The position numbers and the translations under genes are program-made. 34,686 nt of DNA from DATKQY01 sp035532475 (GTDB lineage Bacteria; Actinomycetota; Acidimicrobiia; Acidimicrobiales; Bog-793): assembly GCA_035532475.1 (NCBI GenBank), contig DATKQY010000081.1, positions 1 through 34,686 of the forward strand. The letters run 5' to 3'. Positions 22,079-29,840 of the stretch are shown in pieces (the stretch's first letter is position 1; every line of letters starts with the position of its first letter). The notes beneath the pieces were generated by a model, which saw only the letters and a program-made list of their open reading frames with translations, was not told where the DNA came from and did not search any database.

Positions 22079-23707
22079 TCACCGTGGCGTCGGGATGCCG
22101 GCGGCTCGCCGCAGGAGCGGCCCCGCGTCCACCGCCGCGCCGTCGCCGGCCCATGCGACGTACTGGTCCGGACGGACGAGAATCAGCTTCGATCCGTACG
22201 CCTCCCGGCCCTCGTCGTACCGGTCGCGCAGCACCTTCAGCGGAAGGCCGAGGGACGCCGCGTCGCGTCTGAACCCCGCGACGACGGTGTCGCCGGCCCC
22301 GAAGGCGAGCAGGTTGAAGCCGGGCCCGAGCGCCTCGAACACGTCCCGCCCGTCGGAGAGGCGCCGGGGGGCGAGGTGGTGTCCGGGCCGCGCCGCGAAG
22401 GAGTGCCCCCCATGTACCCCGCAGCGCGACCCGGGCGGGCCGGAGACGATCGACGAGCCCTCGTAGTGCGGCTCGTACCACTGGGGCCCGGTGTCGGCGT
22501 TCGCCATCTCGGCCGCCCAGGCGTGCTCGAACTCCGCCAGGTCGTGCTCGGGTCGGTAGCGCTCCAGGAACGCCCGGTCCCGCTCGATCCCCGCGGCGAT
22601 GACCTCCTCGCCGGTCTCGGCGAAGATCGGCCGCCGCTCCTCGCTGTAGCTGTCGAGCAGCTGCTCGCTTCCCCATCCCTCGAGGACCGCCGCGAGCTTC
22701 CAGCCGAGGTTGACGGCGTCCTCGATGCCAGAGTTCAGGCCGTAGCCGCCGTAGGGAGGATGGCTGTGGCAGGCGTCGCCCGCGATGAACGCGCGGCCGT
22801 TGCGGTAGACGCGGGCGACCTCGACGCGCAGGTCCCAAAAGCCGACGTGGTCGAGCTCGCACGCGAACGGGAAGCCGGCCGCGGCTTCGAGCAGCCCGCG
22901 CACGTCGAAGCGCTCCGTCGAGACGTCGGGCGGCACCGGCGCGTGGAAGAACCAGCCCTCGCCGACGTCGACGCGGCCGAAGAAGCGCCAGTATCCCTTC
23001 AGGTCCGGATGGAGCACCCGGTAGGTCGTGCGCTCGGGGAAGCGCGCAAGCCCCTCGTGGAGCGCCCGGGAGCGGAAGACGGCCAGCACCATGCGCTGGT
23101 CGAAGTCGGCCCCGGCGCGGTCGATGCCCATCTGCTCGCGCACGATGGAGCGCGCCCCGTCGCAGCCGACGACGTAGTCGGCCTCGAGCGAGCGCCGCTC
23201 GCCGGGGGCGCCGTCCGCCGCGATCTCGACGCGCGTGATGCGGTCGTCCTGGCTGATGCCGACCGCTGACCACCCGAAGAACGTGGCGACGGCGGGGAGC
23301 TCCCGGGCGCGCGTCCGCATGACGGCCTCGGTGGCGTACTGGGGCAGGCGCTCGTTCTTCTGGAAGTAGTACGCCCCGACGGCCTCGCGCCCCGGGGGGG
23401 CATGCCAGTACTCGGTCATCAGGTCGCCATACGCGACGACGCCTCCGATCGGGTACCCCGGCGGCAGGACTCGCGCGGCGCGCAGCTCGTCGACGCAACC
23501 CCAGTTGTAGAAGTGCTCGAGCGTGCGCTGCGTCAGGTTCTGGCCCTTCGGGATGGACTGAGGTGAACGCCGGCGCTCGACCACCGCGCAGGCGATGCCG
23601 CGCCGCCCGAGCTCCAGGGCGAGCGCCATGCCGACGGGCCCGCCCCCGACGATGACGACCTGGTACCGCTCGGTGCTCGTCCCGGTGCGCGGGGTGGGCG
23701 CGGTCAC
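22079..23707 (-). CDS. FAD-dependent aromatic-ring-type monooxygenase (PHBH/MhpA fold)
   Basis: A 542-residue flavoprotein hydroxylase. The N-terminal dinucleotide fold is VVIVGGGPVGMALALELGRR (G21-G26 loop), the second FAD motif is YVVGCDGARSIVRE, and the third is RAFIAGDACHSHPPYGGYGL, leading into NSGIEDAVNLGWKLAAVLEG. The layout matches group A monooxygenases such as MhpA and phenol hydroxylase, with a C-terminal thioredoxin-like region. Such enzymes hydroxylate phenolic compounds with NAD(P)H and O2. GTG 23707 overlaps the DinB stop by 4 nt (GTGA), so the two are translated together. The substrate cannot be named from the sequence. Confidence 0.88.
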   Translation of the reverse strand: MTAPTPRTGTSTERYQVVIVGGGPVGMALALELGRRGIACAVVERRRSPQSIPKGQNLTQRTLEHFYNWGCVDELRAARVLPPGYPIGGVVAYGDLMTEYWHAPPGREAVGAYYFQKNERLPQYATEAVMRTRARELPAVATFFGWSAVGISQDDRITRVEIAADGAPGERRSLEADYVVGCDGARSIVREQMGIDRAGADFDQRMVLAVFRSRALHEGLARFPERTTYRVLHPDLKGYWRFFGRVDVGEGWFFHAPVPPDVSTERFDVRGLLEAAAGFPFACELDHVGFWDLRVEVARVYRNGRAFIAGDACHSHPPYGGYGLNSGIEDAVNLGWKLAAVLEGWGSEQLLDSYSEERRPIFAETGEEVIAAGIERDRAFLERYRPEHDLAEFEHAWAAEMANADTGPQWYEPHYEGSSIVSGPPGSRCGVHGGHSFAARPGHHLAPRRLSDGRDVFEALGPGFNLLAFGAGDTVVAGFRRDAASLGLPLKVLRDRYDEGREAYGSKLILVRPDQYVAWAGDGAAVDAGPLLRRAAGIPTPR

Positions 23708-24186
23708 TCGCCGGTGAGGCCGTCGAGGAGCTCGCGCGTCGCGTCGGCGTGGCCGGCGTGGCGTGCCGTCTCGTTGATGAGGTGAAGCAGCACCCAACGC
23801 AGGTCCGTGCCCTCGGCGCGCCCGCACGGCTCGGAGAGCGACGGCATCGAGCGGACCGCCGCGTCCGTCCGTGCCGCCCGGTCGCGATACGCGACGAGCG
23901 CTGCCTCGACGGTGAGCTCGGGTCCGGGGCGGAACTCCTCCTCGCTCCGGCTGACGTCCTCGCCGAGCATCCCGCCGTCGATCCACCGCCACTCGAGCCG
24001 GGTCAGGTGGTTGACCAGTCCGAGCAGTGGGAGCAGGCGGCCCTCGGGCGACCAGCGCGCGTCGCGCTCGTCCACGCCCCGGAGCTTTCGGACCACCGCG
24101 CCCCGCAGGTAGTCGAGCCAGCCGAGCAGCAGCTCCAGCTCGTCGGGGTTGCCGACCGGCAAGTCGATGTCCTCGTCGCTCGCCAC
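23704..24186 (-). CDS. DinB/DUF664 family protein, mycothiol-transferase-like
   Basis: A 160-residue four-helix-bundle protein of the DinB superfamily. Putative metal ligands are H60 in GLVNHLTRLEWRW and H143/H146 in NETARHAGHADATRELLDG. This C-terminal motif is typical of DUF664 proteins, several of which are metal-dependent mycothiol S-transferases or isomerases. The GTG start at 24186 has no ribosome site but lies 6 nt after TAGCGT (24198-24193), so it is probably leaderless. Its stop overlaps the start of the FAD monooxygenase. A plausible joint role is handling a reactive hydroxylated aromatic, with a mycothiol-dependent second step; this is inference. Confidence 0.85.
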   Translation of the reverse strand: MASDEDIDLPVGNPDELELLLGWLDYLRGAVVRKLRGVDERDARWSPEGRLLPLLGLVNHLTRLEWRWIDGGMLGEDVSRSEEEFRPGPELTVEAALVAYRDRAARTDAAVRSMPSLSEPCGRAEGTDLRWVLLHLINETARHAGHADATRELLDGLTGE

Positions 24187-24192
24187 CGCCCC

Positions 24193-24198
24193 ACGCTA
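24193..24198 (-). promoter_or_regulatory. -10 box TAGCGT of leaderless DinB-monooxygenase transcript
   Basis: TAGCGT ends 6 nt before GTG 24186. No -35 is visible. Confidence 0.5.
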
Positions 24199-24427
24199 CG
24201 GCGGCCGGGCAGCCGGTGCCGCGTGCTCGGCGTCGGGCGAGGTCCCGCACCGTCCGCCCGCCGCCGTTCTGTTCCCAGCGACGCTGGTCACCGCCACGTC
24301 CCGTGTCCGCTGAGCCCGTGGCGTGCGCGGGGCGGACTGGTGAGGGCCGCCGTGGGCGGGGACGCCTCGCGGGCCGCGCCGCGCCGCGCCGGTCGTGACG
24401 GGGATGACCCCGGTCGCCCGCGTCCCC

Positions 24428-24433
24428 TACGCT
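24428..24433 (+). promoter_or_regulatory. -10 box TACGCT before the amidase leader ORF
   Basis: TACGCT fits TANNNT and ends 7 nt before GTG 24441, the first codon of a seven-codon ORF rather than of the amidase itself. Confidence 0.45.
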
Positions 24434-24440
24434 CCCCGCC

Positions 24441-24464
24441 GTGGCGATGCGGGCAGCGGCATGA
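24441..24464 (+). CDS. Seven-codon leader ORF (MAMRAAA) overlapping the amidase start
   Basis: GTG 24441 opens a frame encoding MAMRAAA and stopping at TGA 24462-24464, which overlaps the amidase ATG (24461) as ATGA. A TANNNT box is placed for leaderless initiation at this GTG. The amidase ATG has no ribosome site, so ribosomes ending the leader could reinitiate there. Too short to show coding bias; the claim rests on the geometry. Confidence 0.4.
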   Translation: MAMRAAA

Positions 24465-25867
24465 CGTCGGACCCCACCGAGCTGACGATCGCCGAGGCGT
24501 CCGCCCTGATCGCCGCCGGCGGCCTCTCGCCGGTCGAGCTCACCGAGGCGTACCTTGCCAGGATCGAGCGCCTCCAGCCCCTTCTGAACGCCTATGTCAC
24601 CGTGACGTCGGCCCGGGCGCTCGACGACGCGCGCCGCGCCGCGCGCGAGCTGAGGGCAGGGGAGCGGCGAGGTCCCCTGCACGGCATCCCGATCGGGCTG
24701 AAGGACCTCTACGACACGGCGGGCATCCTCACCACCGCCGGATCGAAGGTGTTCGCCGATCGGGTGCCGCCCGTGGACGCGCAGGTCGCGTCCCGCCTGG
24801 CGCAGGCGGGCACCGTGCTGCTCGGCAAGCACAACACCCACGAGCTGGCGATGGGCGGTACCACCGAGAACGAGCACTTCGGCCCGACGCGTAACCCGTG
24901 GGACACGTCGCGCGTGCCGGGCGGGTCGTCCGGCGGCTCGGCAGCCGCCGTGGCCGCCTCGATGACCGCCGGCGCGCTCGGCACCGACACGTGCGGCAGC
25001 ATCCGGATTCCGGCGTCCTTCTGCGGTTGCGTCGGCGTCAAGGCGACCTACGGCCTCGTGAGCCTGCGCGGCGTCGTGCCGCTCGCGCCCGGTCTCGACC
25101 ACGCCGGGCCCCTGGCGCGCACGGTCGCGGACGCCGCCCTGCTCCTCGACGCCGTCGCCGGCCCGACCGCCGGCTGGTCCGGTGGCCGCTACCTCGCGGC
25201 CTGCGGCGGCGACGTCGCGCGGACGCGTGTCGGCGTCGTGCGCGGGTACTTCCTCGACGTGGTGGACCCCGAGGTCGCCGCGGGCTTCGAGAACGCGCTC
25301 GGCCTGCTCGCCTCGCTCGGCTGCGAGGTGGCCGACGTCAGCGCCGAGGTGCCGGCCGACGTCGTCGACCTGGTCTTCGCGTTGGTCGGCGCCGAGGCGG
25401 CGCCGTTCCACGGTCCGATCGTGGCGGACCACGCCGCCGAGGTCGGGCCAAGGGTGCTCGCGAGGATCTCGCTCCCCCCGCCGGGCGCCGACGAGGTCGC
25501 CCGAGTCCGCGCCACGCTCGCGGCGGCGGTGACGAGCCTGGAGCAGGCGCTCTCTGGCGTCGACGTGCTCATCGTGCCGACCGAGCCGATCACGGCGCCG
25601 AGGATCGGCGCGACCGGGGGCGAGCTCGCGGTGGGCGGGCGGTCGATCGACGCCGAGCACGTGCTCACGCGGCTCACCTCGATCTTCAACGTGGCCGGAT
25701 TCCCCGTCGTGAGCGTGCCGTGCGGCTTCGACGCCGCCGGCCTGCCGGTCGGGCTCCAGGTCGTCGCCCCTCGCGGCGGCGAGGAGGCGGCGCTGCGCAC
25801 CGCCCACGCCTACGAGCAGGCGACGGCGTGGCACCTGCGGCGACCACCGCTCGCCCGCCCGGGCTGA
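24461..25867 (+). CDS. Amidase-signature family amidohydrolase
   Basis: A 468-residue amidase-signature enzyme. The catalytic triad is visible: K81 in GIPIGLKDLYDTAG, the cis-Ser S156 in GGSSGGS, and the nucleophile S180 in GTDTCGSIRIPASFCG. The usual motif is DTGGS; here the first Gly is Cys178, a mild oddity next to the nucleophile. It ends FNVAGFPVVSVPCGF and GLPVGLQVVAPRGGE, typical of GatA-like amidases. A bacterial GatA would normally sit with gatC and gatB, which are absent, so a stand-alone amidase or hydantoin/urea-type hydrolase is more likely. ATG 24461 is preferred over the upstream in-frame codon because it overlaps a leader ORF placed behind a -10 box. Confidence 0.9.
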   Translation: MTSDPTELTIAEASALIAAGGLSPVELTEAYLARIERLQPLLNAYVTVTSARALDDARRAARELRAGERRGPLHGIPIGLKDLYDTAGILTTAGSKVFADRVPPVDAQVASRLAQAGTVLLGKHNTHELAMGGTTENEHFGPTRNPWDTSRVPGGSSGGSAAAVAASMTAGALGTDTCGSIRIPASFCGCVGVKATYGLVSLRGVVPLAPGLDHAGPLARTVADAALLLDAVAGPTAGWSGGRYLAACGGDVARTRVGVVRGYFLDVVDPEVAAGFENALGLLASLGCEVADVSAEVPADVVDLVFALVGAEAAPFHGPIVADHAAEVGPRVLARISLPPPGADEVARVRATLAAAVTSLEQALSGVDVLIVPTEPITAPRIGATGGELAVGGRSIDAEHVLTRLTSIFNVAGFPVVSVPCGFDAAGLPVGLQVVAPRGGEEAALRTAHAYEQATAWHLRRPPLARPG

Positions 25868-25872
25868 GACCT

Positions 25873-25902
25873 CCGGGCGGCCGGCGCCGGGAGGGCGCCC
25901 GG
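25873..25902. terminator. GC hairpin between convergent amidase and NiCoT genes
   Basis: CCGGGC (25873-25878) pairs with GCCCGG (25897-25902), enclosing further imperfect GC pairing, in the 38 bp between two convergent stop codons. Probably a bidirectional terminator; no T-run. Confidence 0.45.
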
Positions 25903-25905
25903 CGG

Positions 25906-27111
25906 CTACGGATCGAACGCCACCACGCGGTCGAGCTCGCCCAGGCCGCCGCGGTCGTCCGGCGGGCAACCGTCAGCGGCGGGGCTGGCGGCGAGCTCCC
26001 CCCGCACCGCGCGGTGGCGGCGGGCGGACTCGTCCCAGCGCTGTTCGACGTGGCCGAAGCGCCAGACGGCCAGCGCGATCGCCCAGGTGACGACGAAGAG
26101 GCCGACGATGACGAACCCGGCGGTGTTGATGTTGAAGCCGCCGAGGAAGCCCCAGATCCCGTGCGACAGGTGGAGCTCGGTGCCGAGCAGGCCGAGCAGC
26201 TCGATGGTGCCGATGAAGAAGGCGACGGCGACCGAGAGCAGGGTGATCGTGATGTTGTAATAGACCTTGCGGATCGGCCGGGAGAACGCCCATCCGTAGG
26301 CGAAGTTCATGAAGCAGCCGTCGATCGTGTCGAACAGGCTCATCCCCGCGGCGAAGAGGATCGGCAGCGAGAGGATCGCGTAGAAGGGCAGGCTGCTCGC
26401 CACCGCGGTCCCCGCGAGGACCAGCAGCGCGATCTCGGTCGCGGTGTCGAAGCCGAGCCCGAACAGGACGCCGATCGGGTAGATCTTCCAGGGCTGGTCG
26501 ATGCGCCTCGCCAGCCGCCCGAAGAATCGGTTCATCAACCCGCGCTTGTTGAGCTGCTCCTCGAGCTCCGCGTCGTCGTACTCACCACGGCGCAGGGCCA
26601 AAAAGACGCCGACGATGGACACCAAGATGACGAGGTTCAGCGCTGCGATCAGGTAGAGGAAGGCCCCCGACACCGACGTCCCGACGATGTTCGTGATGCT
26701 GTGGAGCCCTGAGCCGCTGTTCTTCACCTGGTTGTCGAGCGCTCGGATGCCGAGGTTCAAGAGCACCGCCAGCACGAAGACGATCGTCGAGTGGCCGAGC
26801 GAGAAGAAGAAGCCGACGCTGAGCGGGCGCTTTCCCTCGGACATCAGCTTCCTCGTCGTGTTGTCGATCGCCGCGATGTGGTCAGCGTCGAAGGCGTGGC
26901 GCATGCCGAGGGTGTAGGCGAGGATGCCCGTCCCGACGCCGAAGAGCTCGGTCCGGCTGAGCCGGTAGTGGTGCGCCGCGGCGGTGGCGAGCATGACGAA
27001 GCCCGCCACGTGGAGCCCGACGACCACAGCGGCCATGGCGAGGACCCTGCGGGACTCGGCCGGCGAGAGCGAGGCGCGCGCGGCGTGAAGACGCCCGACG
27101 AGCTGTGCCAC
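25906..27111 (-). CDS. Nickel/cobalt permease, HoxN/NixA (NiCoT) family
   Basis: A 401-residue secondary transporter for Ni2+ or Co2+ with about eight membrane spans. The family signature HX4DH is H72-AFDA-D77-H78, in TLGMRHAFDADHIAAIDNTT. Other conserved blocks are FFSLGHSTIVF, GLGFDTATEIALL, and AGMSLFDTIDGCFMNFAYGW. GTG 27111 is chosen because GGAGGG lies 6 nt upstream; the longer frame to 27291 runs through the promoter. Upstream is a good promoter (TTGCAA-N16-TACGCT) with a Nur-box-like element over the -35, so nickel-repressed expression is likely and nickel is the more probable substrate. No nickel enzyme is in the window. Confidence 0.92.
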   Translation of the reverse strand: MAQLVGRLHAARASLSPAESRRVLAMAAVVVGLHVAGFVMLATAAAHHYRLSRTELFGVGTGILAYTLGMRHAFDADHIAAIDNTTRKLMSEGKRPLSVGFFFSLGHSTIVFVLAVLLNLGIRALDNQVKNSGSGLHSITNIVGTSVSGAFLYLIAALNLVILVSIVGVFLALRRGEYDDAELEEQLNKRGLMNRFFGRLARRIDQPWKIYPIGVLFGLGFDTATEIALLVLAGTAVASSLPFYAILSLPILFAAGMSLFDTIDGCFMNFAYGWAFSRPIRKVYYNITITLLSVAVAFFIGTIELLGLLGTELHLSHGIWGFLGGFNINTAGFVIVGLFVVTWAIALAVWRFGHVEQRWDESARRHRAVRGELAASPAADGCPPDDRGGLGELDRVVAFDP

Positions 27112-27143
27112 GGGGGTCCCTCCTCCGTCGTCGACCCGTCCCC

Positions 27144-27171
27144 AGCGTACAGAGATGCGAGCTGCTTGCAA
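27144..27171 (-). promoter_or_regulatory. NiCoT promoter with Nur-box-like operator
   Basis: On the - strand TTGCAA (27171-27166) and TACGCT (27149-27144) are 16 nt apart. Read on +, ATGCGA (27155-27160)-N5-TTGCAA (27166-27171) resembles the Streptomyces Nur box tTGCaa-N5-ttGCAA; the second half is exact and the first matches 4 of 6. It covers the -35 and the spacer, a classic repressor position. Confidence 0.55.
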
Positions 27172-27370
27172 CAGTCTCCTGGACGCATCGCGCACGCGAC
27201 GCCAGGCGTGCACCGGCGCGGCGACCGTCCCGGCGCGGGCCGACAGACCGCGACCACTCCGGGCCTCCGGTGTGGTTTCCTCAGTCGGCACCGCCCCGGG
27301 GGAGCGGCGCAGCGCGGTCGCAGCACCGTTCCACCTGCACCTCCATCAACGAACGTCCGTAAGGAGAGGG

Positions 27371-29836
27371 ATGGCCCCGTTCTTTGGCGCGCTCGGACGC
27401 TTCTCCGTCCGCTACCGCTGGGTGGTGCTCGTCCTCTGGCTCGTCGCGACGGCGGCCTCGGTGCACTTCCTCCCGTCCCTCTCCCAGGTCGTGAAGAACG
27501 ACAACACGCAGTTCCTGCCTGCGAGCGCCCCGAGCAACGTCGCCTCGAGGCTCGCGACCCCCTTCTACGGGCGCTCGAACAACGACGACGTCGCCGTGGT
27601 CGCGGCGACGCGCGACCATCGCCCGCTCGACGCGGCAGACGAGGCCGCGATCGGCCGGCTCACCGCGCTCGCAGCGGCGTTGCCCCACGCGGTGTCCTCC
27701 CGGCTCGTGGGCATCTCAGCCGACCGCCAGGCCGCCGAGATCGACGTGCGCGCCGTCCTGTCGCAGTCGACGAACACGCCGGACGACAACTTCGTCCACC
27801 GCCTGCGCGCCTTGTTCACGCGGGCCGGCGCGCCACCGGGCCTGGTCATGCACACCGCCGGCGACCTGGCGACGACGGTGGACCAGAACGCGACCTCAGG
27901 TGGCATCGGGGCGCGCACCGAGCAGATCTCGATCGCGCTGATCGTCGTGCTGCTGCTGATGGTGTTCCGCTCCCTCCTCGCGCCGGTGGCGACGCTGTTC
28001 CCCGCCGTCGTGGTCCTGCTCGCGACCGGACCCGTCGTCGCCGAGCTCGGCAAGCTCGGTCTCGCCGTGTCGAGCGTCGCCCAGCTGCTGCTCATCGTGC
28101 TGGTGCTCGGGGCCGGCACCGACTACGGGCTCTTCCTGGTCTTTCGCCTGCGCGAGGAGGTGCGGCGCGGCGTGCCGCACCGCGACGCCGTGGCCGTGGC
28201 GGTGGCACGGGTGGGCGAGTCCATCACCTTCTCCGCGGCGACGGTGATCGCCGCGCTCCTGAGCCTCCTGCTCGCCACCTTCGGCGTGTACCACCAGCTG
28301 GCGGTGCCACTGGCGATCGGGATCGCGATGATGCTGCTCGCCGGGCTGACCCTCCTCCCGGCCATCCTCGCCATCCTCGGCCGCGCCCTGTTCTGGCCGG
28401 CGCGCCCGAGCCGCGCGAAGCGTTCGGGCGGCGCGTGGGGTGGGATCTCGGCCCGCGTCGTGCGCCGCCCCGTCCAGGCCCTCGCGGCCGGCGCCGTGGT
28501 GCTCGGAATCCTGGCCGCCTTCGCCTTCGGCAACCGAACGGCCGACTTCGGCGGTGCCATCGTCGCCCCGGCCCACAGCGACTCGGCGGCGGGCGACGCG
28601 CTGCTCGCGGCGCACTTCTCGGTCGCGAGCAGCAACCCGACGAACCTCGTCATGCGCTTCGCCACCCCGGTCTGGGAGCGGCCCGGGCCCTTGGCCGCGG
28701 CGGGGCTGCAGCTCGAGCGCAGCCCGCTGTTCTCGGGCATCATCGCTCCCCTCGTCCCGAACGGGACGCGGCTTTCCGCCGAGGAGCTGGCGACGCTGCA
28801 CCGCCGCCTCGGTGCTCCCTCCGCCCTGCCCGCCGTCCGCCCGACGACCGGTGCCGCGGCCACGGTGCCGGTCGTCACGTACGACGCGTACCGGGCGAGC
28901 GCGCAGGTGATCTCGCGCGACGGCAGGACGGTGCAGTTCCTCGTGAACCTGCGCGCCGGGCCGCAGGGGAGCACCGCGGCGCTCGATGCCATCCCCGCGG
29001 CGCGCGCGGCGCTCGCAGCAGTCGCTCGACACGTTGGCGCCGTGGCCGCGGCCGTCGGCGGGGACTCGTCCTCCCTCTACGACGTGAACGCCACATCGGG
29101 CGCCGACCTGCACCGGATCGTGCCCATCGCGATCCTCGTCATCGGCGTGCTGCTGGCGTTGCTGCTCCGCAGCCTCGTGGCACCGCTCTACCTGATCGCG
29201 AGCGTCGGTCTGTCGTACCTGGCGTCGCTCGGGCTCTCCGTGATCGTCTTCGTCCGCCTCGGCACCGCGAGCGGGCTCTCGTTCATCCTCCCGTTCCTGA
29301 TGTTCGTCTTCCTGCTCGCGCTCGGCGAGGACTACAACATCCTCGTCATGTCCCGAATACGGGAAGAGGCCCACGGCCTGCGCCTGCGCGACGCGGTGTC
29401 CCGTGCGATGGGCGTGACCGGGACGACGGTCACCTCCGCGGGCCTGGTGCTCGCCGGCACCTTCCTCGTCTTCGCGCTGGCCGGCTCGTCGGGGCCGGGA
29501 GGCGGGGAGATCAAGCAGGTCGGGATCGGCCTTGCCGCCGGCGTGCTGATGGACACGTTCGTCGTGAGGACCTTGCTCGTGCCGTCGGTCGTCGTGCTGC
29601 TCGGTCACTGGAACTGGTGGCCGTCGGGGCTGGGGCACCGGCACCGCCACGAGCCCGAGCGGCTGCGCGCGCTGTCGGGTCCCGGGCCGGGCGCAGGACC
29701 CTCGCCGCCCGAGCTGCCCGCGCTGGCGGAGGCAGCGTGCCTCGAGCCGCCCGGGCGGGTCGCGAGGTCGCAAGAGGGGCGCGAGCCGTTGGAGGAGGGC
29801 GGCGAGGAGGTGGCGCTCGCCGGCGGTCCCGGCTAG
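27371..29836 (+). CDS. MMPL-family RND transporter
   Basis: An 821-residue MmpL-like proton-driven exporter with two repeats of one plus five membrane spans around large extracytoplasmic loops. The proton-relay Asp-Tyr pairs are D251-Y252 in GAGTDYGLFLVFRLREE and D654-Y655 in ALGEDYNILVMSRIREE, as in MmpL3. The C-terminal ~75 residues are a charged, Pro/Glu-rich tail of no known fold. ATG 27371 has AAGGAG 4 nt upstream; the longer open frame upstream runs through the divergent promoter region. Related proteins export lipids or confer drug tolerance; the cargo here is unknown. It is convergent with the GMC oxidoreductase, with 4 bp between stops. Confidence 0.9.
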   Translation: MAPFFGALGRFSVRYRWVVLVLWLVATAASVHFLPSLSQVVKNDNTQFLPASAPSNVASRLATPFYGRSNNDDVAVVAATRDHRPLDAADEAAIGRLTALAAALPHAVSSRLVGISADRQAAEIDVRAVLSQSTNTPDDNFVHRLRALFTRAGAPPGLVMHTAGDLATTVDQNATSGGIGARTEQISIALIVVLLLMVFRSLLAPVATLFPAVVVLLATGPVVAELGKLGLAVSSVAQLLLIVLVLGAGTDYGLFLVFRLREEVRRGVPHRDAVAVAVARVGESITFSAATVIAALLSLLLATFGVYHQLAVPLAIGIAMMLLAGLTLLPAILAILGRALFWPARPSRAKRSGGAWGGISARVVRRPVQALAAGAVVLGILAAFAFGNRTADFGGAIVAPAHSDSAAGDALLAAHFSVASSNPTNLVMRFATPVWERPGPLAAAGLQLERSPLFSGIIAPLVPNGTRLSAEELATLHRRLGAPSALPAVRPTTGAAATVPVVTYDAYRASAQVISRDGRTVQFLVNLRAGPQGSTAALDAIPAARAALAAVARHVGAVAAAVGGDSSSLYDVNATSGADLHRIVPIAILVIGVLLALLLRSLVAPLYLIASVGLSYLASLGLSVIVFVRLGTASGLSFILPFLMFVFLLALGEDYNILVMSRIREEAHGLRLRDAVSRAMGVTGTTVTSAGLVLAGTFLVFALAGSSGPGGGEIKQVGIGLAAGVLMDTFVVRTLLVPSVVVLLGHWNWWPSGLGHRHRHEPERLRALSGPGPGAGPSPPELPALAEAACLEPPGRVARSQEGREPLEEGGEEVALAGGPG

Positions 29837-29840
29837 CGGC

